Of a stretch of 64,000 nt of DNA, positions 43,393 to 54,990 are shown one piece after another. Source of the DNA: Costus lasius. Lineage: Eukaryota > Streptophyta > Magnoliopsida > Zingiberales > Costaceae. How positions within the stretch are numbered: the first letter of the stretch is position 1; each line of letters begins with the position of its first letter. The stretch lies in the NCBI GenBank assembly GCA_027563935.2, contig CM050451.1, forward strand, positions 96,499,565 to 96,563,564. The letters are read 5' to 3'. Position numbers and translations under genes: made by a program. The notes beneath the pieces were generated by a model. It was not told the origin of the DNA and did no database searches. It saw only the letters and a list, made by a program, of their open reading frames with translations.

Positions 43393-44066
43393 GGGCCGTG
43401 CCAGGCACGGCACAGGTATTTGGGCGGTAATGATCGAAATTTTTAAATTGAGCATTCGTTTTTACCCAAATAGCCCTATAACGATTTGAAAAAAATTTAA
43501 AAGTTAGGGATATAATTGTCTTTATATTATAAAATTACTATTTTAGCCCCTTTTAATAATTAAAAATAGGGGATAAATATGTAAATTTATACCCAATTCA
43601 TCCCTATAAATTGACCCCCCAACCCTCTCATTTCTTCACACAAGTTTCCAATTAACTTTGGATTAATTTCTCATTCTCTCTTAATACTCTCTTAATCTCT
43701 TTTCTAAGTCTTGAGTTTCAATTAGTCATCAAGATTTCAAAGCTCCCTCGGTCTAGTCACGTAGAGAAGATCAAGTAAGTAGTAAATTAATTTACTTTTA
43801 GTCTTTTATAATGTAATTGTACTTAAATTTAAATTATTCTAATATAAATTTTTTTCATAATTATGATTAAATTAAGGTTGTTGAAGGCTGAAACCTCAAC
43901 TTCTTAGTTCTTACTTACTAAGCGATCTTCAAACACGTGATAAGCTAATTTTTTAATGTATAATTTATTATTAGTAAGTATTTAATCTTATTTTATAAAT
44001 TTTTTTGGCTAACTTTTAATATTATATGTAGAATTAATGGCGGGATTTAACAATACATGAGATCTT

Positions 44067-46172
44067 TTGCCATGGGAGATTGAGGCATTAGAGCAGGAGC
44101 TAATGGGGACAACTAACCCCTTTATGCCACCCGATCAAGATCAAGATGCCAACCCTCCGCCTTACGACCTAAATCAACAACAGCAAGATCATGTTGAATT
44201 TGAGCCTACTAACATTATGCAGGGAGAGGAGGGATGCAGTGCAAACCCTCACGAGTCTACTGTGTCAGGCTCTAGAAAACGCACGAGCGACGTTTGGAAG
44301 AGCTTCGATGTGGTGATGATTAACGGCGAAGAAAGAGCCAGCTGCAAGAAGTGCAAGAAAGTCATGACTTGCAAATCATCGGGTGGAACTGGTCATTTGT
44401 CTCGCCACATCAAAAGTCATCAAACTCAAATCGATCGTGCACAGGCTACTCTCAACCTTTTCTCTAGTTCTTTTGAAATTTTTAATTATTCTAATGAAGT
44501 TCTTAGAAAAGAATTAGCTAAATTTATTGTTTGGGATGAACAACTATTTTCTTTAGCAGAAAATTATAAATTTGAAAAATTTATTCATACATCACTACAA
44601 CCTAAATATAAAAAAGTAAGTAGACAAACCATGCGTAGGGATGCTATAAAATTTTTTTCTAAATATAAAACTAATCTTTTACAAACTTTAATTACATTAA
44701 CTTCTTGTATTTCTTTAACATCTGATATTTGGACCAGTAATCATTCTGATCAGTCATACATGTGTATTACGGCACATTGGATAGATAGTGAATTTTTTAT
44801 ATAAAAAAGAATTATTGCATTTAAAATTTTTGAATATCCTCATACTGCAAATGCTATAGTTAGACAATTTCATAGCATTTTACATTCATATAATATAATT
44901 AATAAAATTTTTTCAATTAGTTTTGATAATGCAAGTAATAATAATAGTGTAATTGATAAATTAAAAAGATTGTTAAATCCAATATTTAATGGTGCTTTTT
45001 TTTCATATACGATGTACATGCCATATTCTAAACTTATGTGTTCAAGATGGAATAAGAGAAGTAGATGAACATGTAACTAAATTAAGAAATGCTGTTAGAT
45101 TTGTTACTTCTTCTACTTCTAGAAATCAAGATTTTAGACAAATATGTAAATCTTATGGTTTGTCATATAAAAAATTTAAACTTGATATTAAAACACGATG
45201 GAATTCTACTTATGATATGCTAACAACATGTTTTCCATTTAAGGATCCTCTTACATTATTTTATAATGAAAGAATGCCTGATGGAAATATTGAAGAAAAT
45301 GATTGGGATAAAGCAAAGTTATTACATAATATTTTAGAAATTTTTTATAATGCTAGCACTCATTTATTGGTGTTTATTATCCTACATCATGTTTAATTTT
45401 AGAACATTTAGTTTTAATTAGTGAAATTTTTTCTCAATATAGACATGATGAAAATGTTTTTCAAGTAACTTTTAAAATGGAAACAAAATTTAAAAAATAT
45501 TGAAAAAATATATCTCCTTTATATTGTTTAGCTTCAATTATGGATCCTAGATTAAAATTAGAAGGTGTTCATATTTTATTAGATGAATATTATAAAAATA
45601 TGGAACTTGAAGGAGTAGATGAGAAAAAAAATAAAGTTTCTACCTTATTAGATGAAATGTATAATGTTTATAATTTAAAATTTGGAAATACAATGAATCC
45701 AACATCCTCTCAAACTAATGTATCTACTAGTAGTAAAAATATTACAGGAAGAATACGCTCAATTTTAAATAGAAAAGGAACATCAACAAGTCGATCTAGT
45801 AATTTTAATGAATTAACATTTTTTTTAGAAAATAATCATACATCTTTACTCACAGAAGAATAAATAGATAATTTTGATATTTTATCATGGTGGAGATCAC
45901 AAAGAAAATCATATCCTGTGGTTTCTGCCATGGCACGTGATCTACTAACTCCTCCGGTGTCTACTGTAGTATCGGAGTCTTGTTTTAGTGCAGGCGGCAG
46001 GGTGCTGGACGAGAAGCGATACCGAATGAACGAAAAAAACGTGGAAATGTGTATTTGTCTTAAAGATTGGCTAGATGCTGAAGATCGTCTTCAAGATAAA
46101 GGTGGTCATTCAACTTCATCGGATGATGATGAACAAAGTCTTGGAAGTGCAAGCGGAAGCAACAATGGATAA
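44067..46172 (+). pseudogene. hAT transposase
   Basis: Domains in order: BED zinc finger (SDVWKSFDVVMINGEERASC, CKKCKKVMTC, GTGHLSRHIKSH), the RNase H-like catalytic region (ISLTSDIWTSNHSDQSYMCI, ISFDNASNNNSVIDKLKR, CTCHILNLCVQDGIREVDEH, KTRWNSTYDMLTTCFPFKD), and the C-terminal hAT dimerisation domain (ARDLLTPPVSTVVSESCFSA, GGRVLDEKRYRMNEKNVEM). Damage: TAA at 44802-44804, an extra T in the T-run near 45000, a one-base shift near 45370, TGA at 45502-45504 in place of a tryptophan codon, and TAA at 45861-45863. The protein would bind the ends and move the element; this copy cannot. Confidence 0.88.
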
Positions 46173-46191
46173 ACGTTGTAATAAATAATTA

Positions 46192-46250
46192 TAAAAAGAG
46201 TTGTAAAAGAGTTGTAGAAAGAGTTGTAAAAAGAGTTGTAAAAAGAGAAC
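46192..46250. repeat. Short tandem repeat GAGTTGTAAAAA
   Basis: About four to five units of 11-13 bp in the 3' untranslated part of the hAT gene. Confidence 0.9.
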
Positions 46251-46788
46251 TACGTAGACCTGATTCCTCCTTTGAGTGGCGTACGTAGGCAGCCTGTAAT
46301 GGGTCCGGTCTAAAATATATAAAATTTTAACATTTTTTCAAAATTTGTGCAATATACCTTCTCAATTTCTCAATTTTTTTTATTTTTTCATATTTTATAT
46401 TTTTATATATTTTAATTAAGTAATAATTTACTTATTAAATTAATTTATTTTTTTTAAATTTGGCACGCGGGCCAAAGTCGACCCGTGAGCCAACTTTGGC
46501 CCATGGGCCACAATTGGGCCGGGCCAAACACGGCCCGCGTCCCTCATTGGGCCCATTGGGCTGTATTCGGCCCGCGTGCCGATGTAAGCCCGCGGGGCGG
46601 ATCCGTGCTCACCCTCCGACGGAATCGTGCCTGGGCCGGCATGTATAATCGGGCCGCGGGCCGTTCCGGGACCAGCTGTTCTCCTGCCGTGCCGTGCCAG
46701 GCACGGCACGATTTCAAACGGGCCGTGCCAGGTACGGCCCGTTTGGAACCGGGCCGAGGCAGGCCCGGGCACGGCCCATGGCCACCTC

Positions 46789-47378
46789 ATAGAATAACTT
46801 TTTATCTGATTGATAATTATATGAAGAATAGTCAAAAAGGCCACTTTACTCTCTTGACCATAATAAAAATAATAACAAATTTACCACTCAAATAAAAAAG
46901 TGTAATAAAACAAACGTGAGAAGAGATTAAAATATAAAACATGATCGGTTTAGTGACCTCGCTAAATGTTAGGCATTTGGGTCGAAATTTGGGAGTGGCC
47001 CAAAATTCCAGCCCAAGCCCAGTTCAGACCAGCCCATTTACCCCTTTTTGCTAACCGGGTTAGCGAATGGATCGGGTGGCTGCCCAAATCCAAAACGCCA
47101 ACGGGCATTTCATATGCGCGCGTGCGTGGCGGTGTGGGCTAACGCGATGGGAGCTTGCCTCGGTTCATGTGCGAGGTGTGGGCGGTTGCACAGAGTGGAA
47201 AAATTTGGCTTTCGTCCTTGTTCGTTTCCACGAGTCTTTCGAACGAAAAAACTCACCGATGCTCCCTCTCCAATCTCACTTTGTTCGTCGGCCTCCTCCT
47301 CGTCGAACACCGTCGTCGGCAGAGGAGTTTCCAAGAAGCTTTGGTGGTGTGGGCGGGTGGTCGAAGCACCTCTACAGG
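46789..47378. other. Unassigned segment between hAT and truncated gypsy element
   Basis: The first 150 bases are AT-rich. From about 46985 the DNA becomes GC-rich (AGCCCAAGCCCAGTTCAGACC), and 47048-47378 is open in several frames on both strands. The minus frame 47334-47110 reads [20 protein letters not shown] and could be an exon 1, but nothing supports this beyond openness. The segment ends exactly where integrase homology begins, so it was joined there by a deletion or by insertion of captured DNA. Confidence 0.4.
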
Positions 47379-48259
47379 TAGATGACAGGATTTACCATAA
47401 ACCAATTGAATAGGAGACATACCTATTGGTGTTTTGAAAGCAGTCCGGTAGGCCCATAGCGCATCAAGTTTGGATGCCCAATCTTTTCTCGTGCGTGACA
47501 CTATCTTTTTCAGAATTCCCTTGATTTCTCTGTTTGATATTTCAACTTGTCCACTTGTTTGAGAGTGATAAGGTGTTGCAACTCTATGATTTACTCAATA
47601 CTTTCTAAGCAAGGCTGAGAATTTATGTTCTATAAAATGTGAGTCTCCATCACTAATCACTACTCGTGGTGTCCCAAATCGTGGAAATATGATCTTTTTG
47701 AACAGTTTAATAACAACTCTAGAATCATTAGTAGGAGAAGCAAGAGCCTCAACCCATTTTGAAACATAATCAACTGCCACAAGTATATATTTATTACCTC
47801 CAGAAGATGGAAAAGGTCCATTAAGTCAATCCCCCAAACATCAAATATCTCAACCTCAAGAATATTGGACAATCGCATCTCATGTCTTCTGTTAATATTA
47901 CTTGTCTTTTGACATCTATCACAAGATAAAATAAAGTTTCTAGCATCTTTAAAAATTAAAGGCCAATAAAATCCTGATTGCAACACTTTGAAAGCAGTTT
48001 TCTCAGTACTGGCATGCCCACCATCAGAGGATCCATGACATTGAAATAATATATCTGTGATTTTCTCTTCAGGTATACATCTTCTAAAAATGTCATCTGC
48101 ACATCTTCTAAAAACATAAGGCTCATCCCAAAAATAGTGCCTTACCTTTGCCAAAAATCTCTTCTTTCTTTGATAACTTAAATCAGGAGGAAGAACATTA
48201 GCTACTAGGTAATTTACTATGTCAGCATACCATGGGGCTCTGATTTGTTCAATGACCAA
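47379..48259 (-). pseudogene. Integrase fragment
   Basis: H2C2 zinc finger (LFQCHGSSDGGHASTEKTAF, SCDRCQKTSNINRRHEMRL), then the core: the first aspartate in [11 protein letters not shown], a frameshift, [20 protein letters not shown], the second aspartate in [12 protein letters not shown], and [20 protein letters not shown]. Homology stops after CHLPVE at 47379. Several shifts mean no functional protein. Confidence 0.82.
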
Positions 48260-48262
48260 GAG

Positions 48263-48988
48263 TTATTCTTCAGGAAATGAATCATTGATTATATCATTCT
48301 TTTTAGTATCTACCATTATCCTTGAAAGATGATCTGCAACAAAGTTTTCTAATACCTTTTTATCTTTAATTTCTAAATCAAACTCTTGCAATAGTAAAAT
48401 CCATATGAGCAAGCGTGGTTTACTTTCCTTCTTCTGCATTAAGTACCTTACTACTGCATGATCAGTGTACACCACCACTTTAGAGTCAATCAAGTATGAT
48501 CTAAATTTATCAAAGGCAAACACTATGGCTAAAAGTTCCTTCTCAGTGGTGGTGTAGTTCCTCTGTGTATCATCCAAAGTCCTACTAGCATAATGAATAA
48601 CATAAGGCTTCTTTTCTTTTCTCTATCCCAAAACCGCTCCTATTGCATAATCACTGGCATCACACATGAGCTCAAAGGGTAAATCTCAATCTAGAGGTTG
48701 AATGATAGGTGCTAAAACCAAAGCTTTCTTTAATTCCTAAAAAGCAGATAAACAATCTTCATCAAAAGAAAATTTAACATCTTTACAAAGTAAATTTGTA
48801 AGAGGTCTAGCAAGTTTAGAGAAATCATTGATGAATCGCCGGTAGAATCCTGCATATCCTAGAAAGCTTCGAACCTCCTTTACTGTAGTGGGCGACTCTA
48901 ATTTTTCTATCACCTCAACTTTGGCTTTGTTAACTTCAATCCCTCTTTCTGAAATCAAGTGCCCCAAAACTATTCCTTGCCTAACCAT
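48263..48988 (-). pseudogene. RT connection and RNase H
   Basis: 48988-48737 holds VRSFLGYAGFYRRFINDFSK and LARPLTNLLCKDVKFSFDED. 48577-48263 holds RNase H with [20 protein letters not shown] and an intact [13 protein letters not shown], followed by FVADHLSRI at its C-terminus. The piece between them (about 48720-48580), with the first RNase H aspartate, is out of frame. Confidence 0.8.
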
Positions 48989-49003
48989 GAAATGACATTT
49001 TTC

Positions 49004-49498
49004 CTAATTAAGCACAAGGTTAGTTTCTTCACACCGCTGCAAAACTCGAGATAAATTAGCCAAACAATCATCAAAAGAAGAACCATATACAGAGAAATCA
49101 TCCATTAATACATCCATAAAATCCTCAATGAAGTCAGAAAAAATAGCCATCATACACCTCTGAAAAGTAGAAGGTGCATTACATAAACCAAAAGGCATTC
49201 TCCTATATGCAAAAGTACAATATGGGCAAGTGAAAGTGGTTTTATCTTGGTCATCAGAATGTATAGGAATTTGGAAAAACCCAGAGTATCCATCTAAGAA
49301 ACAAAAGTGAGAATGGTTTGCAAGCCTTTCAACCATCTGATCAATAAAAGGTAAGGGAAAATGGTCTTTCCTAGTAGTAGCATTCAATTTTCTATAATCT
49401 ATGCACATGCGCCAACTAGTTACTGTCCTAACAGGAATCAATTCATTATCTTTATTTTTCATGATAGTTACCCCCCTTCTTAGGAACATAATGTACAA
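49004..49498 (-). pseudogene. Reverse transcriptase core
   Basis: WRMCIDYRKLNATTRKDHFP, FLDGYSGFFQIPIHSDDQDK, FAYRRMPFGLCNAPSTFQRC and the catalytic VLMDDFSVYGSSFDDCL are all present in one frame. The aspartate pair of the active site is intact. The frame is out of register with the protease part, owing to a shift near 49470, and ends with a stop after TNLVLN. Confidence 0.87.
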
Positions 49499-51191
49499 GA
49501 TTTACCCATTTACTGTCAGAGATATGATAGATAATACCTGCATTAAGTAATTTTAGAACCTCCTTTTTTACAACTTCCTTCATAGAGGGGTTAAGTCTCC
49601 TTTGAAAATCTGTATGTGGTTTGTGTGCCTCTTCCATCAAGATCCTGTGCATACAAAAAGAGGGGTTAATTCCTTTTAAGTCATCGATTGTGTACCCAAT
49701 TACCTTTCTATGAATCCTTAATTCTTTGAGAAGTAAATCTGTCTCCCTTTTTTCAAGCTGTGCATCAACAATAACGGGGTAAGTAGAATTAGGACCAAGA
49801 AATTCATAACGAAGGTTATCAGGTAAAACTTTAAGTTCTATTTTTGGAGCCTTCTTTTCTTTACTCTTTTCATCATCATAAGCACTGCAGCCTAATAATT
49901 CATTAATTTCAGAATTGGTTTCTATATTAGAATCAAGAACAGAATCAGAATCAGAATCATATTCAGAGGTTTCAACAAATAAATCACTAAGATCATAGTC
50001 AATGTTATCTATAGTATGTATACTACAACATGATCCAGAATTTGATGGGTTTTTCATGGTTTCATTCAAGTCATATTCGATTCTTTCATCTCCAATGTTA
50101 AGTGTAAGTTTACTGTTCTTTACATCAATAATTGCTCCTGTTGTGGCTAAGAACGGTCTACCAAGAATAATGGGGATTTTTGCATCTTCCTCCATCTCAA
50201 GAACTACAAAATATGTTGGAATGAAATATTTACCTTCTTGGATAGGCACATCTTCAAGAATCCCTATAGGATACTTAACTGAACGATCGGCGAGCTGCAA
50301 AGATATTGAAGTTGGTTTAAGCTCTCCCATGTCCAATTTCCTGCAAACAGACAATGGCATTAGACTTACACTAGCACCTAAATCACATAAGGCTCGGTCA
50401 AAAGTCATACTTCCAATAAAACAAGGAATAGAGAAACTACCTAGATCCTTCAATTTCGGTGGCAACTTGTTTTGGCTAATAGCACTACACTCTTCAGTTA
50501 GAGCTACAGTACCATAGTCCTCTATCTTTCTCTTATTAGACAAAATTTCTTTCAAAAATTTAGCATATGTGGGCATTTGAGATAAAGCTTCAGTAAATGG
50601 AATATTAATATAAAGCTTCTTTAAAACATCAAGGAATTTCCCAAATTGCTTATCTAATTTTGCTTGCACTAACCTTTGGGGAAAAGGTATAGGTGGCCTA
50701 TAGGGTGCAGGAGAATTAGATTTAGAAACATCAATCTGACATGGCTCATCACCTTTTGGTTCATCACCCTGGTGAGGTGACAAACTAGTTTGGGACTGCT
50801 CATGCACAGAAGATTTTTCCAAATCTAATTCATTGTCATCTTCATTAATAGGCTCTTTTTCATTATCCTCAACTCTCTCTTTAGGTTTATCTAATTGCCT
50901 CCCACTTCTAGTAATGATAGCATTATAGTGCTCCCTAGGGTTCAATTCAGGATTAGCAGGTATTTGGTTTTCTAAAGTTTTGTTGTGAGTTGCTAAAGAT
51001 CTTACTTGAGAAGTAAGCTGACAAACTATCCTTTTAAGATCTTCAATCTCCTTATTTTGATTTGGCATTAATTGATTTTGACAAGCCATAAACTTTTCAA
51101 GCATGGATTCTACACTAAAAGAGTTTACCTTTTCAGACACAATTCGCCATCCATCATTCTCATTCTTACCATGTTGATGACTATGTAGCAT
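49452..51191 (-). pseudogene. Gag C-terminus, retropepsin and RT N-terminus
   Basis: Open for about 579 codons. In order: gag C-terminal linker rich in charged residues, IPFTEALSQMPTYAKFLKEI, retropepsin (FDRALCDLGASVSLMPLSVC, IPIILGRPFLATTGAIIDVK), an acidic stretch (SEYDSDSDSVLDSNIETNSE), and the RT fingers start (DFQRRLNPSMKEVVKKEVLK). There is no nucleocapsid zinc knuckle, consistent with many Athila gags. The 171-codon plus frame at 50002-50517 is a shadow of this gene. Confidence 0.85.
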
Positions 51192-51840
51192 TTCTCATTC
51201 AGTAGCCCATTGGTTATGGTTCAAGGCCATCTCCTCAAACAAGGTGAAAGCATCTTCAATTGTTTTGCTCATGAGTGCTCCTCCTGCAGCAGCATCAACA
51301 ATTAGACGAGTATTATAAAGTAACCATTATAAAAAGTATGTATTAAAACCCAATTCTCAAGGTCATGGTGAGAACACTTCCGTTGTAAATCGTTAAAACG
51401 CTCTCATGCCTCACTAAAAGACTCGCCATCCTTCTGTGTAAAGCTTGTGATCTAGTTTCTCAACTGGATGGTCTTGCTAGGTGGAAAATATTTCATCAAG
51501 AAAGCATTTGACGATTGATCCCATGTAGTGAGGGTACCGGTAGGTCGAGATTGTAGCCAAGAGCATGCTCGGTCCTTGAGAGAAAAAAAAATAATCTTAG
51601 TTTTAATGCATCATCAGAAACTCCATTAATTTTATTGGTGTTGCAATATTCAAGAAAAAGATATAAATGTTGATAAGGGTCTTCAGGTGGTGATCCTCCA
51701 AACTGATTTTGCTGTATTATGGAAAGGAAAGCTGGCTTGATTTCAAAATTATTAGCCTCGATAGTTGGTCTGGCAATACTAAAGTGTATTTCCTGTGGCT
51801 TAGGGGCTGCATAGTCCCTAAGTGATCTTTTGTCTGCCAT
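51192..51840 (-). pseudogene. Athila-type gag, N-terminal part
   Basis: Starts MADKRSLRDYAAPKPQEIHF, about 135 bases after the primer-binding site, and holds FGGSPPEDPYQHLYLFLEYC and NGVSDDALKLRLFFF, which is the conserved gag pattern (DPxxHLxxFLExCxTxxxNGVSDDAIRLRLFPFSL). After a frameshift near 51560 the remaining capsid words (TTWDQSSNAFLMKYFPPSKT, ITSFTQKDGESF) continue in another frame with stops. Confidence 0.82.
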
Positions 51841-51975
51841 CAGATCTAAGCTTCCTGTGCAATCTAAAGTAGATAGATCAAATAACTCAAAATAAGCAGA
51901 AAAGAATAGAAAAACAGAAAATAAAACCTAGTCTAGCAATGCTTTCAATATCTTCAATATTGACAAAAACCAAGG

Positions 51976-51993
51976 TCCCTGGCAATGGCACCA
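51976..51993 (-). other. Primer-binding site, tRNA-Asp type
   Basis: On the minus strand, TGGTGCCATTGCCAGGGA lies nine bases after the 5' LTR. The usual Athila/Tat site is TGGCGCCGTTGCCGGGGA, complementary to the 3' end of plant tRNA-Asp. All three differences are transitions at CpG positions. Confidence 0.85.
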
Positions 51994-52002
51994 AAAATTT
52001 AT

Positions 52003-53932
52003 TGTGTCTGCAAGTACACGGATACTCGAAGTAATAATTAAGATATAGAACCACAGAGACCTCGTTTATCAAGTACCGAATAATCAATTTTTTACTAGCT
52101 AGGTAATCGGAAATATGACAGCAAATTATCGAAAGCTACACGAAAATGTCAGAGAGAGAAACTGGGACTAGGGTTTCATCTACCTTAATTTCAAAGACTA
52201 GATATGAAATACATGTTCGTCAGTCTAATTTTATTATGATAAAGATATAATTTACTTCATAAAGAAAGCATCTCACTATCGTGCAGATAATTTACAAAGA
52301 ACTAATCCTCACTCTCATGCAGGATTTATTCAATGTTAAATATAAGTAAATCATTGACAAAGAACTCAATGATCACTTTCGTGCATCCGAATTCTATGTC
52401 AATTATCTCAAGTGAAAACTACATACTTTCATACTATAGTTTTCACAGGTTCTATTTAAGGTTCTCGAACAATCAAATACTTAATTTCTTACAGTATTAT
52501 CATGTTTATTTTAGTAACTCAATCCTTAATCAGATTATCAACATGGCAATAAACTTCTAAAACCTAGAAATAAGAACGAACCTAATTTCTTACGATTAGT
52601 TCCTAAATCATGATTCTAGAGTTCCAAGTTCTCGCAAGTCACCTTTCAGTTCATATCGCAAAAACTCTAAAACATGAAGATAAAATGAATCTATGGAGAA
52701 TTAAAGACAGCAATCAAGTAAGCAGAATTATCATATTAAAATTGTACTGACGAAATAAAAGTCATCTAATCATAATAAATTAAAGGGAATTACTCCCCCA
52801 TGTCCTAAAAGATGTCTAAGCTAGTATGGTAGAAGAATTATAATAATCTATAGTATCAAAGGATCAGAAATCGAAGAAAAAGGAGAAGAGCAAATAATAG
52901 CACGGCTGTAATGAAAATTACAGCCGTAATTTACGCTATGAACAGTGCTAGTGACGATCCTTTTGTTGATTTCTCCTCCAATCGATCTCCTTTCGCTCTG
53001 AAACTTCGAGGGTATGTTCTCCTCCCCCAGGCGAAACTTCCCCTCAAGTATCACGACTGGAGATGCACTGTACACTTCGCAGCGGTGAAAACTATGGCGA
53101 TGGCAAGAATCACGATTTCTCTCTGAATAGTGGATCAAAATTGGGGCTTTTGTGTGATAATGCCCTCCTCTGTCTGATGAGTCTTTCACTTTTTACAAAT
53201 CTCAAATTGGTGGTCTGGATTGTCCGAAATCATCCGCGTAAGAATCGGGCTTCACAAATATCCTTGAAACTCGGCTGTCCAGGTTAAGATTACAGCCGTG
53301 TTTTTGGTTACGGCAGTGCCATAGTAACTACAGCTGTTCTCGGTATAGAAATCGACCGGAATTACGATACCGTGAAAACCATTACGGTAGTGCCGTAATT
53401 CCTGCAAATCTCTCGGGTGAAATTCCTCTCCAAATTACGGCCCGTAATATTGGTTACAGCACTGCCGTAAAACCTGCCAAACTTTATGTACAAAAAGAGA
53501 TCCAAAATACGGCCCGTGAAATCCATTACAGCAGGTCTATGATTTCTTCAAAAATTTTCTGTACAAAAAGAGACCCAAAATACGGCAGTGCTCAGAAATT
53601 ACGGTAGTACCGTGGTTTGTTCTGTAGGTGCAGTGAAACCACGATACCGTAATTTGGATTATGGCCCTACCGTATTTTGGTCTGAAGCTCTGATCCTCGT
53701 GAAATTTGACATGCAATCTTCTCTTGATGGTGGGAATTCATCTATGCTTCTGAATTTTCTTGAAAACGCCTCAAAATAGTGCATTTTACCTGAAAATTAT
53801 GAAAAACCCGAAAAAGTGTAGATTCTGCAATATTTGATAAATAAGGCATAAAAATAAGCAAAAAAGTATGAATATGACACAAAAAGAGCTATGAAATGGC
53901 ACAAAATATACTATAAATTTTGGTGTATCACA
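52003..53932 (-). mobile_element. 5' LTR of the 47.4-53.9 kb element (1.93 kb)
   Basis: The minus-strand start TGTGATACACCAAAATTTAT at 53932 and end CTTGCAGACACA at 52003 match the classic Athila LTR pattern. About 52905-53670 contains repeated ACGGTAGTGCCGTAAT, TACGGCCCGTAAT and CACGATACCGTAAT words on the plus strand, which are dyads around CCGTAA/TTACGG. Only one LTR remains, so age cannot be estimated from LTR divergence. Confidence 0.82.
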
Positions 53933-54171
53933 TACTTGTAACATGGTGTCAATATATGAAGTGGAGGTAAAAGCACATAAACAAGAAAGAGAACATTTTA
54001 GTAAGACACCAAAAGGATTAAAAGACAAGGGGCAAACTACTTGTGATGAACTAATCGAAATTAATCTTTGATCAATAGAGGGTGCTAAGCATACCTATAT
54101 AAGTACATAACTCTCCGTATAAAAAAGAAACTAACTAAAAACATTCCTCCAGAGTTTAGTGATTGTTTTAC

Positions 54172-54990
54172 TGTGGGGGTTACATTTTTAAATGTAATAG
54201 ACCTTTTTTAAATTCACCTTATATTAATAAAGCTTTTTGTTTAATGGGTTATGGCTTCCAATGAGCGCAAACACTCATTGTTAACTACCCCTAAAATCAG
54301 AGAACCTTTGGTTAAAAGATCTACATAAATAAATAACATTCCACAAATTGGAGGGCAAAATGATTTATAAATATCATATTAATACATGGCTCATGAACAA
54401 CTTAAAATTTAAAGCAATCTTTATTAGTCAAAGAAAGGCTTATTAGTGGATATCCGATTTTTTAAGAACATATGGGTATTTGAATACTCAACCTTAATGG
54501 CTTATAAGTTTATAAGATTTGGTATGCACTCGGCTTTTATGGCTTGTGAGCATTTGAGCTTGAGATACTCAACCTTGATGGTTTGTGAGTATTTGGATTT
54601 AGAAAGTACTCAGCCTTGACAGCTTGTGAGTATTTGAACTTGAGAAACTCGGCTTTAATGCCTTGTGAATAGTTGGATATGGAAGGTACTCGGCCTTAAT
54701 GGTTTGTGAGTACTTGAACTTGAGATTGGTTGCTTCGGTCTTGACACTACAAACACGATGTTATATTGAGGAGCACGATGTTATATTGAGGAGCTACAAG
54801 CATCGACATATGCATCTCCCAAACAATATTACATCATGGTGTACCGAGACTTTAGCACTTTTAAGATTGATGAATATCAAGCTTTGAAGGATTATAGATG
54901 CTTGGCGAATACTCGGTCTAGATGTTTGCGAGAGTTAAGCTTGATAAGCATTCCACTTCACTGACTTGTGAACTTTTGAATCATTAGTTT
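54172..54990. mobile_element. Partial second member of the 4.8 kb LTR family
   Basis: Begins TGTGGGGGTTACATTTTT. It matches the start of the 2660-7444 insertion through AAATTCACCTTATA, GCTTCCAATGAGCGCAA and TTAACTACCCCTAA. A second shared block is AAGCATCGACATATGCATCT with CCCAAACAA at about 54795 (first copy AAGTATCGACGTACGCACCT at 3010). The 3' limit is not visible. The tandem array inside is different from that of the first copy. Confidence 0.6.
54466..54745. repeat. Tandem array, six to seven units of about 40 bp
   Basis: Units read GGTACTCGGCCTTAATGG, then TTTGTGAGTA and TTTGAACTTGAGA, with variation. The unit is unrelated to the 35-45 bp unit at 3094-3733, although it lies in a comparable part of a related LTR. 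Confidence 0.85.

Larger units (their letters stand above)
43393..46788 (+). mobile_element. hAT DNA transposon, decayed, left end truncated
   Basis: Contains a BED-type hAT transposase on the plus strand and GC-rich subterminal DNA. The palindrome GCCGTGCCAGGCACGGC occurs near the left end (43398-43414) and twice near the right end (46689-46740; the third copy is imperfect). The right terminus reads, inverted, GAGGTGGCCATGGGCCGTG, a typical hAT end. On the left the outer part of that end is missing, so no target duplication can be shown. A promoter with CCCTATAAATTGACC lies at about 43602. The right 350 bp carries many GGGCC/CGGCCCG words. Confidence 0.75.
47379..53932 (-). mobile_element. 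Athila-lineage gypsy element, 3'-truncated
   Basis: Read on the minus strand: 5' LTR (53932-52003), tRNA-Asp-type primer-binding site (51993-51976), gag, protease, RT, RNase H and part of integrase, ending at 47379 inside the integrase gene. The 3' LTR and everything after CHLPVE are missing. Frameshifts and stops affect every domain. It is related to the 36.4-26.5 kb element, with the same protein order and similar motifs, but its LTR is clearly different. Confidence 0.85.

Noticed and set aside
46440..46895. Frames of 134-136 codons in the hAT right end
   Set aside because: Translations of GGGCCCGTG-type sub-terminal repeats.
47048..47413. 121-codon plus frame
   Set aside because: Runs across the break into antisense integrase; the composite cannot be one gene.
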